A stretch of 50,463 nucleotides of DNA from Collinsella intestinalis DSM 13280 (GCF_000156175.1 NZ_GG692711.1:3219-53681); one strand, 5' to 3'. Positions 8,677-18,044 are shown, numbered from the stretch's first letter. Numbers and translations: made by a program. The notes: generated from the sequence alone by a model not told the origin.

Positions 8677-9981
8677 TTAGGCACGCTCCTCGAGCGCGAG
8701 CTGGGCGCTCACGAGCTTGACAGCCAACACGAGCACCTCGAGCGCGGAAGAAAGATCCTCAACGCTGGGGTAGCTCGGGGCGATACGGATGTTGGTATCG
8801 TGCGGGTCCTCGCCATAGGGCCAGGTGGCGCCTGCCGGGGTGAGGGTGACGCCCATCTCGCGGCACAGGGCGCCCACACGCTTGGCGGAGCCCTCGGGGC
8901 CGTCGAAACTCACGAAATAGCCGCCGCGCGGATGCGTCCAGGTGGCGCAACCGGTGCCGTCCAAGCCCTCATGCAGCTTGGCATCGACGCACTCGAAGCG
9001 CGGGCGCATGAACTCGGCATGACGACGCATATGGGCGCGCACGGCGTCCAGGTCGGGCAGGAAGCGCACGTGACGCAGCTGGTTGAGCTTGTCGGCGCTG
9101 ATAAGACCGGCCTGCAGATGGTGCGCGATCTCCTTGATGACCACGGGAGAGGCGGCAACAAAACCCACGCCAGCACCGGGGAAGGTGATCTTGGAGGTGG
9201 AGGCGAAGGCGATCACGCGGTCCTCGTTGCCGACCTCGCGCGCGGCGTCGAAGACGTTAAGGAGCTCGTCGCCCTCGTCATACAGGTCATGCACGCAGTA
9301 GGCGTTGTCCCAGAAGATACGGAAATCGGGGGCGGCCGTCTTCATCGAGGTGAGTCGACGGACCGTCTCGTCGGAGTAGGTGTCGCCCGTGGGGTTGGAG
9401 TACTTGGGGACGCACCAGATGCCCTTGATGCCCTCATCGGCCGCGACGAGGCGCTCAACCTCGTCCATGTCCGGACCGTTCTCGGTCATGCGCACGGGAA
9501 CGTTCTCGATGCCCAGATCCTCGGTGATGCCGAAGTGGCGATCGTAGCCGGGCGCGGGACAGAGGAACTTGACGCGCGCGCCGTCGTGCGCGGCGGAGAA
9601 CTCGGACCACGGAGCATGGCCGCACGTGCCCTTGAGCCAGCACATGGCCACGGAATCATGCTCGATCAGCAAACTGGAGCTACCGAGCACGAGCGTCTGG
9701 GACGGATCGACGCCCAAAAACTCCCCGGCGAGCGCGCGGGCGGAGGGGATGCCCTCGAAGCAACCGTAGTTGCTGCAGTCCACGCCGCCGTCGGTAAGGT
9801 CGGAGTCAGCGCTGAGCAGGTCGAGCATGGGGCGGGAGATGGCCACCTGCTCGGGCGACGGCTTGCCGCGAGCCATATCGAGCTTGAGCTCGCGCGCCTT
9901 GACCTCGGCGACGCGCGCCTCGAGATCGTCGATGGCGGCGGCCAGCTCGGCGTCGTTCATCGTTTGATACATCGTCTGCAT
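8677..9981 (-). CDS. PLP-dependent aspartate-type aminotransferase (class I)
   Basis: The 434-residue enzyme is a fold-type I aminotransferase, closest in look to the aspartate aminotransferase-like family with the MARGKPSPEQ N-terminal motif. Other landmarks are SNYGCFEGIPSAR, the KYSNPTGD block, WDNAYCVHDL and the PLP lysine K264 in STSKITFPGAG. It probably interconverts aspartate or another amino acid with its oxo-acid; substrate not readable. An ATG at 9999 precedes the chosen one, but the ATG at 9981 has AAAGGGA six bases upstream. A TATACT-like -10 lies at 10062-10067 on the minus strand without a clear -35. Confidence 0.88.
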   Translation of the reverse strand: MQTMYQTMNDAELAAAIDDLEARVAEVKARELKLDMARGKPSPEQVAISRPMLDLLSADSDLTDGGVDCSNYGCFEGIPSARALAGEFLGVDPSQTLVLGSSSLLIEHDSVAMCWLKGTCGHAPWSEFSAAHDGARVKFLCPAPGYDRHFGITEDLGIENVPVRMTENGPDMDEVERLVAADEGIKGIWCVPKYSNPTGDTYSDETVRRLTSMKTAAPDFRIFWDNAYCVHDLYDEGDELLNVFDAAREVGNEDRVIAFASTSKITFPGAGVGFVAASPVVIKEIAHHLQAGLISADKLNQLRHVRFLPDLDAVRAHMRRHAEFMRPRFECVDAKLHEGLDGTGCATWTHPRGGYFVSFDGPEGSAKRVGALCREMGVTLTPAGATWPYGEDPHDTNIRIAPSYPSVEDLSSALEVLVLAVKLVSAQLALEERA

Positions 9982-10123
9982 GACGGTTCCCTTTCTCATC
10001 GCGAAACGAGAGGGGCGTCACCGCGACGACCCCGCTACGCTGCATCGCTTCGCATCGAAACAGTATACGTGGTTTACCAGGCCCCACTCCATAGCCGCAC
10101 AGAATGTGTAGAGTCTCATGCCC

Positions 10124-10159
10124 GTCTCAAATGGGGCCAGGGTCTCAAATGGGGTCAGG
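10124..10159. repeat. Tandem 18-bp repeat, two copies
   Basis: GTCTCAAATGGGGCCAGG (10124-10141) is followed directly by GTCTCAAATGGGGTCAGG (10142-10159), differing at one base. The second copy is the start of the left inverted repeat of the 10142-10907 element, so the first is an extra partial end. Confidence 0.9.
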
Positions 10160-10515
10160 TACGAATTGGGCACCTTCGATGCCGGGCCGACGGCAGGCCC
10201 GGGCAAAGCCTCGGTTTGCACCCATCCCAATTGGAGCGCCTCCCCGTCGCTTCACAATTCCACAACAGGGCTGCCACAGAAGCACCATGGTGAACGGTCG
10301 ATTTCTTAAGGTGTACGTAAGACGCGACGGAGTCCATGGGGGCCAATTTCCCCATTTATTGCTTCTGACCTCCTATTTCATCGCTCGGGCAAAGTCTCGT
10401 AAGACTTTCTTATGCGGATAAGACGGGCCGCACTGGCAATAATGATGACAGCACCCGAGGGCCAGCAGCGAGGCCCAAAGGCGCCCGTACCGGTGGATGA
10501 CGAGGAGGCCCGAGC

Positions 10516-10728
10516 ATGCCGTCGTTTTACGATGTCCAGCGCGCCCGGACCCCCCGGCCGCAGCTCAGATGTGCGAACCATTTCTCCTTCCCCCCGACAC
10601 AGAGAAAGGGCCTCCTCGAACCCACCACCCGTACACGGTCGAGCAACCAGCGAGTCAACCTCCTTCGCTCGTACAACGACCTGCTCGACGCCCTCGACGT
10701 GCCGCAATTGCAGCAGTCCACGGCATAA
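10516..10728 (+). CDS. Small hypothetical protein (70 aa)
   Basis: I do not recognise this protein. It starts at an ATG with GAGGAGG seven bases upstream, runs 70 codons rich in Arg, Pro and Gln (ends NDLLDALDVPQLQQSTA), stops at TAA and is followed 28 bp later by a strong hairpin. This layout is that of a complete transcription unit, but the composition is not convincingly protein-like and frames overlap on the other strand. It lies inside the inverted-repeat-bounded segment. It may be a real small protein, a gene remnant or chance. Confidence 0.3.
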   Translation: MPSFYDVQRARTPRPQLRCANHFSFPPTQRKGLLEPTTRTRSSNQRVNLLRSYNDLLDALDVPQLQQSTA

Positions 10729-10755
10729 CCGCAGCACCAACAAACAGACTCGGCG

Positions 10756-10781
10756 AAAGGGCCTCCGCAAGGAGGCCCTTT
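10756..10781 (+). terminator. Hairpin terminator inside the 10142-10907 element
   Basis: A perfect 11-bp stem AAAGGGCCTCC / GGAGGCCCTTT closes a GCAA tetraloop. The stem ends in AAA/TTT but no longer T-run follows on either strand. It sits just after the small ORF ending at 10728. Confidence 0.6.
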
Positions 10782-10908
10782 CCATGTCGCGATTCGCCGC
10801 ACTCGTCTTGAACGCCCCGCACAAAAGCAGGCGCCCGCCAGCGCATCTGCGCAGACGGGCGCCCGAATCCCAAGGGGGAGCAATTTGTACCTGTCCCCAA
10901 TTGAGACG

Positions 10909-13119
10909 CTACATGAGCTTGGTTTCCTCGAGCTTCTCGATGATCCAGCGGTTGGCGCGAATCACCGGGCGGCGGAACACCAGGCCCAGGGCCAAAGACG
11001 GGATGAGGTACAGCGAAAGCGTGCCGAGCTCGATCCAGAATTCCATGCCGTACGCCCCCGCCATGGCGGCATGCATGGCGTTGATGGCGTGCGTGAACGG
11101 CAGGAACGGGTAAACAGCCTGGAAGAAGTCGGCGGTCATCTCAATCGGGAAGGTACCGCCCGAACCCGCGACCTGCATGACCAGCAGCACGACCGCAATG
11201 GCCTTGCCGATATCGCCGAAGCTCACCGTGAGCGTGTAGATCATGTTGCTGAACACGAACCCGGCGAGCCAGCCGACGAGCATGAACTGGAAGGGATGCT
11301 CACATTGGATGCCGAAGAACAGCAGGTCGCCGGCGCACACAAGTGTGGCCTGCGCAAATGCCAACAGCGCGAAGAACGCATAGCGACCGAGGTAGATCTC
11401 GTGCAGGCGCGGGTTGCCAAGGGCCTTGACGTCGGCCTCATCGACATTGGCCTTGAGCATGGCCGCCAAGACGATACCCGCGACCCAAATCGAAAGCGTG
11501 GTGTAGAACGGAGCCATCGCGCTGCCGTAGTTCTTGATGTGATACACGGCCTGACGGTCGAGGGCCACCGGCGCGGCGAGGGCGTCGGCGAGGGCCGCAG
11601 GGTCGGAACCGATGAGCTCGCGCACGCGGTCGAGGTCGCCTGAGGTCACTGCGGTGTCCAGGCCCTCCTTCAGACGCTGCAGGTCATCGGCGGCGGACAC
11701 GAGATCGGCAGACGCACCGGCGAGAACCTCATGGGCCCCGGCCAGGTCACCGGAGAGCGCCGATGCGGCATGGGACAGGTCGGTCACAGTCGCGCCCAGG
11801 TCGTCGGCCATATCGGAGCCGCGACGGGCGACATCGGCCACGGCATCGGAAAGATCGCTGATCTGCTGCTTGAGAGTCGCATTATAGGAATCCTTGACGC
11901 CGCCGATGCTCCCCTTCGCCTCGGCGATGCCGTCCTTCACGGCCTGCGCCTTCGCCCGCGCATCGGCGGCTCCCGTCTCGAGCGACGCAGCCGCATCGGA
12001 GAGGTGTTTGGCGAGCAACTCTTGCTGGTTGGCGACGTTGCCCACGGTATTGGCGACGATATCGATCTTCTGCACCAGCTCGGCCTTGAGCTTCTCAGGC
12101 AGGTTGGACCCCTCGACATCACGCTCGACAGCGAGGATGTTGTCTTGCACGTCACGTATGTCGGAAGCCCGCTTGGCCATGTCTGCGGATGCATCGCGCA
12201 GCTGGGTGACCGTCAAAGACACGTGCGCGTCGGCGGCGCCAAAGGCCTCGTCGATGGCCTTGGCGGCGGCGTCGTAATCGCCCGCGCTATCCTTAAGGGA
12301 CTGGTTGATGGCCGCAACCGCGGCATCCAGCGCATCATGCATGCCGCTCAAGCCCGTTTTCGCATCGCCCACAAGGGCCTCGGCATCCTTGCTCGCCGTA
12401 CCAGCGCTTGCCAGCAAATCGCTCGTCGAATCGAGCAGGCCGGTGGAGGACTGCAGCAGTCCCGCGAACTCGTCCACGCTTCCAGAAGCGTCGCGCAAGG
12501 TCGTGATGGCACCGGCCAACGTGCCCGACAGGTTGCCGGCGTAGGCCGCGATCTGATCGCCATCCATGAACTCAAGCAAGCTCGAAGTAGTTGCCAGGCC
12601 AACATCGCTGATGGTCTTTGCGAAGGTCTCATCGATCTGCTGGCGCACGGTGCTCGCAGCCTTATCGGTCACGCGCGGAGCAATCGCGTTCGCCTTCTGA
12701 TTCTCGTAGTACACGATCTCGGCATGCTCTGCATCGCTGGAGAACACGGTCATCATGCGCGAGCTGAAATTCTCGGGGATAACCACCGCGGCGTAGTACT
12801 CGCCCGAGCGGACGCCCTCCACGGCGTCGGATTCGCTCACGAACCTCCAGTCCAACTGGTCGTTCTCGCGCAGGGCGGACACCACCGTGTCTCCGATGTT
12901 CACGCGCACCGGGATGAGGTCGCTCATGTACCCATCGTCGGAGTTTGCCACGGCCACCTTGAGGTTGCCGGTGTTGCCGTAGGGGTCCCAGCTGCCGGCG
13001 ATGTTGAACCACGCGTACAGCGTGGGAACGATCACCAGACCGACCGCCACGATGAGCGCGACCACGCTTCCACGAATGCGGGAGAGATCCCGCTTGAAAA
13101 TGGCAATGATGTTCCTCAT
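10909..13119 (-). CDS. YhgE/Pip-family membrane protein
   Basis: The 736-residue protein has the YhgE/Pip layout: an N-terminal membrane helix (VALIVAVGLVIVPTLYAWFNI) with the WDPYGNTGNLKVAVANSD motif, a large extracytoplasmic Ala/Asp-rich domain of helices with coiled-coil character (about residues 170-500), and a C-terminal ABC-2-like set of about five to six membrane helices. The family includes the phage-infection protein and type VII secretion-linked exporters; the substrate here is unknown. It begins directly after the stop of the upstream paralogue (13120), so the two are coupled and may form a heteromer. Confidence 0.85.
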   Translation of the reverse strand: MRNIIAIFKRDLSRIRGSVVALIVAVGLVIVPTLYAWFNIAGSWDPYGNTGNLKVAVANSDDGYMSDLIPVRVNIGDTVVSALRENDQLDWRFVSESDAVEGVRSGEYYAAVVIPENFSSRMMTVFSSDAEHAEIVYYENQKANAIAPRVTDKAASTVRQQIDETFAKTISDVGLATTSSLLEFMDGDQIAAYAGNLSGTLAGAITTLRDASGSVDEFAGLLQSSTGLLDSTSDLLASAGTASKDAEALVGDAKTGLSGMHDALDAAVAAINQSLKDSAGDYDAAAKAIDEAFGAADAHVSLTVTQLRDASADMAKRASDIRDVQDNILAVERDVEGSNLPEKLKAELVQKIDIVANTVGNVANQQELLAKHLSDAAASLETGAADARAKAQAVKDGIAEAKGSIGGVKDSYNATLKQQISDLSDAVADVARRGSDMADDLGATVTDLSHAASALSGDLAGAHEVLAGASADLVSAADDLQRLKEGLDTAVTSGDLDRVRELIGSDPAALADALAAPVALDRQAVYHIKNYGSAMAPFYTTLSIWVAGIVLAAMLKANVDEADVKALGNPRLHEIYLGRYAFFALLAFAQATLVCAGDLLFFGIQCEHPFQFMLVGWLAGFVFSNMIYTLTVSFGDIGKAIAVVLLVMQVAGSGGTFPIEMTADFFQAVYPFLPFTHAINAMHAAMAGAYGMEFWIELGTLSLYLIPSLALGLVFRRPVIRANRWIIEKLEETKLM

Positions 13120-15681
13120 CTACTCCTCGCCTCCTTCCTCATGCACGCAGGGCATGGTGCGGCCCAGCTCACGGCGCATCTCATCGGCGGGCAGGCCGCT
13201 CATATGCACCTGGTCCCTCAAACTCCGGCGCAGGTATTCGACGAAGATCATGTACGCGTCGGCACCGATCACGGCGACGATCCACAGCAGCAGCATCACG
13301 AGCTTGCCGTCGATGTCCAAATCGAGCGTTGCCGTAAGGATGAACAACAGGATGGGCAGGCCGAACACGAGGCAGAAACCCGTCTTGATGAGGGTGGGAT
13401 AGCGACGCTCGAAACGCGCGGCGCGCTCGACCACGTCGCGGCGATACGCCTCGGTATCCAACAGTGCGCGCACGGTGGAGCGGAGCGAGAAGTGCTCGCG
13501 CGCCATATCATCGTGCTCGCAGATCATCACGCCCGTACCCGTGAGCTCGCGGTCGAAGAGCAGGTTGAGATTGAGCAGCTTGGGCCTCAGCCACACGCCC
13601 ACGAACAGGGCGATCAGCAAAAATACACCGAGGGCGACGAGGTTCATCAGGTAATCCATGCCGTACATGCCGCCGATGGTCTCGCGCATCGCGTTAATGC
13701 CATACGTAAAAGGCAGCAGAGGATGCAGCGCCTGGAAGAAGCCGGGCATCATCTCAATGGGGTACATGCCCGAGGAACCCGGGATCTGCACGATCACGAG
13801 GATGACTCCGATGGCCTTGCCGATATGTTTGAACGAGATGGCCAGGGCGTAAATGATGTTCACGTACACGAACGAGGTGAATACGCCGGCGAGCATGAAC
13901 AACGCCGGATGCTCGCACTGGATGCCGAGGACGAGGTCGCCCGCGCACACGATGATCGACTGGACAAAGCCGAGCAGGACCATGAGCATCCAACGACCGA
14001 AGTAGCCCTGGTTCGCCGTGAAGCGACCCAAGCCCTCGTCATCGACCTCGAGCTTGAAGATGGCGATGAGCACGAAGCCGCCAACCCACAGCGCGAGATT
14101 GGTGTAGAAGGGCGTTACGCCGGAACCGTAATTGGCAACCGGGTAGACCGGCTCCGTGCGCAACGTCACGGGAGCGGACATGAAATCAGACATGTCCTCC
14201 GGATCCATGTCGAGAATGGTGGCGAGATCGGCCGTTGCCTCGGAGCTGCGGAGAGCGGAGAGGTCGGTCGCGACGCTTCCGAGCGTCGTCTGCAAATCGG
14301 CCAGGGTCTTATCGGAGCTGGCAAGCGCCTGACGGGTCTGGTCGAGCATGGCGTCGAGCTGGTCGAGCATCGAGATTGACTGGCCGATGGTCGGCGTCAG
14401 GCTCCGCACCACGCCGACGAGGTCGCCGGAGACGCTTGAAAACGCATCCAAGCCGTCGCTCAGGCGAGGCATGACCTCTTCGTTGATGCGCCTCTGGGTC
14501 TTGCCGAGTCCCTCGACGCTTCCCTGAATGGCATCGTTCATGGCACCCGAGGCCTTATCGAAAGCCGCGGCGTCGTTGCCCAGGGCATCACTTTGGCCCT
14601 GCAGGCCGTCTTTGACCTGCTGCAGCCCCTGGTTCTGGCGCTCGAGCTCGCGAATCGCGATCTCGATGTCGCCGCTGTTGCCCAGCTGACCGTTGATCTT
14701 GCGCAGCGCCTCGATGGCGCGCGTATTGGAGTCGATCACGGATTGGAAGTCGATGAGGGAGATGTCGATCTTGGTTTTTGCCGAGCTCGCCGCGCCGGCG
14801 ATCGCGCCCACCGCGCTGTTCGCGTCGGAAGCCGCAGTGCCCAGATGCATGGCACCGTTTGAAAGCGCGCTCGAAAGCGCCGTGTGAAAATCGCGGGCGG
14901 CAGAGCGCGTGGTTCCCAACAAGGCGTCGCCACGCTGAAGCGCCTCGACAAGCGAGGGGGCCTCCTCGTCCATGCCGGCGAGGGCCGACTTCGCATCGGC
15001 GGCGGCCTTCTTGGCCGCGTCGATCGTGGCGTTCATATCGGACAGGCCCGAACGAACCCGGTCGAGCGCATCCACCGAATGGGCCACATCGGCCATCACG
15101 CCAACGTGCGCGCTCTCCCCCGCCGCATCGATATCCACGCCGAGTTTCTTCGCCTCGGTCACGAGCGTGCTCGTGACCGTGCCCACAAAGGTCTCGTTGA
15201 GCTGGGTCTCGATGGTCTCGGCACCGGTATCGGTCACCTTCGGGGCGATGGCGTTTTTCTTCTCGTTCACGTAATACGTGAGTTCGGGCTGCTCGAAATC
15301 GCCCGTGAGCATGCTCGTGAGCTTCTCGCTGAAGTCGTGCGGAATCACGATGGCGGCGTAGTAATCACCACGCCGCACGCCCTCCTCGGCCTTCTTCGCA
15401 TCCGTGAAGACCCAGCCCAGGTCGTGGTTCTCCTTGAGTTTGTCGATCGTCTGCTCGCCGGCGTTGAGTTTGCCCGTGAGTTCGGTCTCCACGCCCGCAT
15501 CCTCGTTGGCGACTGCGATCTTGACGCCCTCGGTGCTACCGTAGGGGTCCCAGTTCGCCTCGATGTTGTACCAGGCGTACAGGGACGGAATGATGCACAC
15601 ACCGATGGTGATGACCATCGCCACTGGATTGTGCAACAAGCGAAGCACATCGCGCTTGAAGATCTCCCATGCTTTTCTCAC
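13120..15681 (-). CDS. YhgE/Pip-family membrane protein, long form
   Basis: The 853-residue paralogue of the next gene shares the N-terminal helix and the WDPYGSTEGVKIAVANEDAG motif, the long helical ectodomain, and the C-terminal ABC-2-type permease part containing NYGSGVTPFYTNLALWVGG. It differs by a C-terminal extension of about 130 residues with two further membrane helices (FCLVFGLPILLFILTATL and a following one) and a cytoplasmic tail. Such pairs are probably transporters or secretion accessories; this is inference. The ATG at 15681 is the first gene of the pair; a possible promoter lies at 15726-15752. No regulator gene is adjacent. Confidence 0.85.
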   Translation of the reverse strand: MRKAWEIFKRDVLRLLHNPVAMVITIGVCIIPSLYAWYNIEANWDPYGSTEGVKIAVANEDAGVETELTGKLNAGEQTIDKLKENHDLGWVFTDAKKAEEGVRRGDYYAAIVIPHDFSEKLTSMLTGDFEQPELTYYVNEKKNAIAPKVTDTGAETIETQLNETFVGTVTSTLVTEAKKLGVDIDAAGESAHVGVMADVAHSVDALDRVRSGLSDMNATIDAAKKAAADAKSALAGMDEEAPSLVEALQRGDALLGTTRSAARDFHTALSSALSNGAMHLGTAASDANSAVGAIAGAASSAKTKIDISLIDFQSVIDSNTRAIEALRKINGQLGNSGDIEIAIRELERQNQGLQQVKDGLQGQSDALGNDAAAFDKASGAMNDAIQGSVEGLGKTQRRINEEVMPRLSDGLDAFSSVSGDLVGVVRSLTPTIGQSISMLDQLDAMLDQTRQALASSDKTLADLQTTLGSVATDLSALRSSEATADLATILDMDPEDMSDFMSAPVTLRTEPVYPVANYGSGVTPFYTNLALWVGGFVLIAIFKLEVDDEGLGRFTANQGYFGRWMLMVLLGFVQSIIVCAGDLVLGIQCEHPALFMLAGVFTSFVYVNIIYALAISFKHIGKAIGVILVIVQIPGSSGMYPIEMMPGFFQALHPLLPFTYGINAMRETIGGMYGMDYLMNLVALGVFLLIALFVGVWLRPKLLNLNLLFDRELTGTGVMICEHDDMAREHFSLRSTVRALLDTEAYRRDVVERAARFERRYPTLIKTGFCLVFGLPILLFILTATLDLDIDGKLVMLLLWIVAVIGADAYMIFVEYLRRSLRDQVHMSGLPADEMRRELGRTMPCVHEEGGEE

Positions 15682-15725
15682 GCTTGTCTCATCCTTTGAC
15701 CTCGAGATTTATTGTTCGGTGCAGA

Positions 15726-15752
15726 ACTATACTACGCACGTTAGTAAAACAA
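15726..15752 (-). promoter_or_regulatory. Candidate promoter of the yhgE pair with palindromes
   Basis: A minus-strand TATAGT (-10; 15726-15731) has a TTGTTT-like -35 at 15747-15752 with a short 15-bp spacer. Two palindromes flank the -35 side: ACAACAGTTGT (15749-15759, overlapping it) and GACGTACGTC (15770-15779, perfect). This suggests repressor control, but the regulator is not in the window. Confidence 0.4.
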
Positions 15753-15828
15753 CAGTTGTAACGGTATCTGACGTACGTCTTAATACTTTCTGCAAACTAC
15801 CAGGAATCCGTCATGAGTCCCCACCATG

Positions 15829-15863
15829 AAAAAGCCGGGGCGCCCCGTCTGGAGCACCCCGGC
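15829..15863 (-). terminator. Intrinsic terminator of htpG
   Basis: GCCGGGGCGCCCC (15834-15846) pairs with GGAGCACCCCGGC (15851-15863) around a GTCT loop. The two imperfect positions are G-U wobbles only when read on the minus strand, where TTTTT follows directly (15829-15833). Both points assign it to htpG. Confidence 0.88.
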
Positions 15864-15906
15864 GGATCGGCCGGCATATGGGCCGGCATATCGTTTTCGA
15901 GCTCGC

Positions 15907-17931
15907 CTACATGAGTTCGCAGACGCTCTGGGCGAAGGCAACTGGATCGGCCGGCAGAATGCCCTCGACGAGCAGAGCCTGATCGTAGAGCAAGCCGGCG
16001 TACAGCACGAGCTTGTCCTTGTCGCCGGCATCATGTGCGGCCACGAGCTTGTCGAACACGGCGTGCTTGGCGTTGAGCTCGAGTACGCGCTGGGTCTTGG
16101 GCATCTCACCGCGATCGGCCTCGGGGCCGCGAGCGAGGACCTTCTCCATCTCGAGCGACAGCGGGCCCTCGGTGGTGATACAGGCGGGCGCGTCGGTCAG
16201 GCGAGCAGAAACCGCGACTTTCTCGACCTTGTCGCCCAGCGCCTCCTTCATGGCGTCGAACAGGTCGCCATGCTCCTTGGTGGCCTGTTCGGCATCCTTC
16301 TTCTCGTCCTCGGTCGCCAGGTCGAGATCGCCGGTCGCCACGTTCTTGAGCTCGAGGAAACGGTCCTCAGTCTCCGGCTCGGCACCATCGGCCACGGCCT
16401 TGGCGGCAGCTTCGCGGGCGGCGTCGTCCTCGTAAACCTTAGGGCAGTTCTTGGCGGTGTACCCACGCATTGCCTGGAAGGTGAACTCATCCACGTCCGT
16501 CGTGAGCAGCAGCACGTCATAACCGCGATCGAGCACGCCCTTGACCACGGGCATCTTGGCGAGGCGGTCGCGGTCGTCGCCGGCGGCGTAGTAGATGGCC
16601 TTCTGGCCCTCGGGCATGGCGGCGGCGTACTCGGCGAGCGTCACCATCTTGTTCTCGCGCGCGCTCCAGAACAGCAGCAGATCGCCCAGCTCGTCGGCCT
16701 TCATGCCGTAGCTGGAGTAGATGCCGAACTTGAGGCCGCGGCCGAAGTTCTCGAAGAAGGTCTCGTAGTTCTCGCGATCGTTGTCGCGCATCTTCTCGAG
16801 CTCGCTCGTCACGCGCTTCTCGATGCGCTTGGCGATGGCCTTGAGCTGTCGATCGTGCTGCAAGGTCTCGCGGGAGATATTGAGCGAGACGTCCTGGGAG
16901 TCCACCACGCCGCGCACGAAGTTGTAGTAATCGGGCAGCAGCTCGGCGCACTTGTCCTGGATCAAGACGTTGGAGCTGTAGAGCGCGAGACCCTTCTCGT
17001 AATCCTTGCTGTACAGGTCGAACGGGGCGCGGCTGGGGATGAACAGCAACGCGTCATACTCGAGCGTGCCCTCGGCATGGAAGCTCACTGTGCGGGCCGG
17101 GTCCTCGAAGTCATGGAAGGTCGATTTGTAGAACTCGTTGTAGTCCTCGTCGGACACGTCGGAGCTGCGCTTCTTCCAAATCGGGGTCATGGAGTTGATG
17201 GTATCGAGCTCCTCGTAGTCCTCATACTCCGGCGTATAGTCATCGCCGGCATCCTCGGGGCGCTCCTTCTCACGACTCTTGGTGACCATCATCTGAACCG
17301 GGTAGCGCACGTAGTTGCTATAGCGCTTGATGAGGTCCTTCAGGCCCCACTCGGACAGGAAGGTATCGTAGTTCTCGCCGGGCTCGCCATTCTCGCCCTC
17401 GATGTTCTCGCGAATGGTTAGGATGACGTCGGTACCATGCTCGGAGCGCTCGCCTTCCTCGATGGTGTAGCCCTCGAGGCCATCGGACTCCCACACGTGT
17501 GCGACGTCCTCGCCAAAGGCGCGGCTGACAACGCGAACGCGCGATGCGACCATGAACGCGGAGTAGAAGCCCACGCCGAACTGACCGATGATGTCCACGT
17601 CGGAACCCTGGTGCTCGGCGTTGGCCTGCTTGAACTCCTGGCTGCCGGAATGAGCAATGGTGCCGAGGTTGTTCTCCAGGTCCTCGGCGGTCATGCCAAT
17701 ACCGTTGTCAGATACGGTGAGGGTGCGGGCATCGCGATCGAAAGAAACGCGAATGGCGAGGTCCTCGTCGTCCAGCTGAATGCTCGAGTCGGAAAGGCTC
17801 TTAAAATTGAGCTTGTCCACCGCGTCCGAAGCGTTGGAGATGAGCTCGCGCAGGAAAATCTCCTTGTTGGTGTAGATCGAGTTGATCATGAGGTCCAGGA
17901 GCTTCTTGCTCTCCGTTTTGAATTGCTGCAT
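15907..17931 (-). CDS. htpG: Molecular chaperone HtpG (Hsp90)
   Basis: This 674-residue ATP-dependent chaperone starts QQFKTESKKLLDLMINSIY and has the GHKL ATPase motifs: FLRELISNASDA, the DNGIGMTAEDL motif, GSQEFKQ and GQFGVGFYSAFMVA. The middle domain contains the NISRETLQ region typical of Hsp90. The open frame continues upstream to 18036, but the extra 35 residues are not Hsp90-like; the ATG at 17931 matches the family N-terminus and has AAAGGG ten bases upstream. It is a single-gene unit with its own terminator and a candidate promoter/operator near 18045-18079. Confidence 0.95.
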   Translation of the reverse strand: MQQFKTESKKLLDLMINSIYTNKEIFLRELISNASDAVDKLNFKSLSDSSIQLDDEDLAIRVSFDRDARTLTVSDNGIGMTAEDLENNLGTIAHSGSQEFKQANAEHQGSDVDIIGQFGVGFYSAFMVASRVRVVSRAFGEDVAHVWESDGLEGYTIEEGERSEHGTDVILTIRENIEGENGEPGENYDTFLSEWGLKDLIKRYSNYVRYPVQMMVTKSREKERPEDAGDDYTPEYEDYEELDTINSMTPIWKKRSSDVSDEDYNEFYKSTFHDFEDPARTVSFHAEGTLEYDALLFIPSRAPFDLYSKDYEKGLALYSSNVLIQDKCAELLPDYYNFVRGVVDSQDVSLNISRETLQHDRQLKAIAKRIEKRVTSELEKMRDNDRENYETFFENFGRGLKFGIYSSYGMKADELGDLLLFWSARENKMVTLAEYAAAMPEGQKAIYYAAGDDRDRLAKMPVVKGVLDRGYDVLLLTTDVDEFTFQAMRGYTAKNCPKVYEDDAAREAAAKAVADGAEPETEDRFLELKNVATGDLDLATEDEKKDAEQATKEHGDLFDAMKEALGDKVEKVAVSARLTDAPACITTEGPLSLEMEKVLARGPEADRGEMPKTQRVLELNAKHAVFDKLVAAHDAGDKDKLVLYAGLLYDQALLVEGILPADPVAFAQSVCELM

Positions 17932-18044
17932 GCTCGAAATGCCCTTTCTGCCGTTTGCGGGCCGACTCGCGCCGACCGATACGCCCAAGACCGGCGCATC
18001 GTTATTGAACGACTTCCATGGTACCCACAATTGCACTCATAAAA

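Larger units (their letters stand above)
10142..10907. mobile_element. MITE-like element bounded by 27-bp inverted repeats (candidate)
   Basis: The left end (10142-10168) and the right end (10881-10907) are inverted copies matching at 24 of 27 positions; both contain TCAAWTGGGGNCAGGTAC. The segment fills the gap between the aminotransferase and the yhgE gene, and its right end stops one base before the yhgE stop codon. It encodes no transposase. Inside are one small ORF with a strong ribosome site (10516-10728), a terminator hairpin (10756-10781) and a weak hairpin (10391-10408). The GGGGTCAGGT-type ends recall sequences near REP-associated tyrosine transposases; that comparison is from memory and is inference. 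Confidence 0.4.

Noticed and set aside
10378-10824. 148-codon minus-strand ORF in the TIR-bounded segment
   Set aside because: No ribosome site; Arg/Leu-rich translation with no family resemblance; it overlaps the better-supported small plus-strand ORF and its terminator.
10412-11113. 233-codon plus-strand ORF crossing into yhgE
   Set aside because: It runs into antisense of the YhgE gene and has low-complexity sequence; no start signal.
11731-14379. 882-codon plus-strand open frame
   Set aside because: Antisense to the two YhgE/Pip genes, low-complexity translation, no ribosome site or domain.
15826-17421. 531-codon plus-strand open frame
   Set aside because: Antisense to htpG, no plausible domain.
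17932-18036. N-terminal extension of HtpG
   Set aside because: The extra 35 residues do not resemble Hsp90; the ATG at 17931 fits the family start and has a ribosome site.
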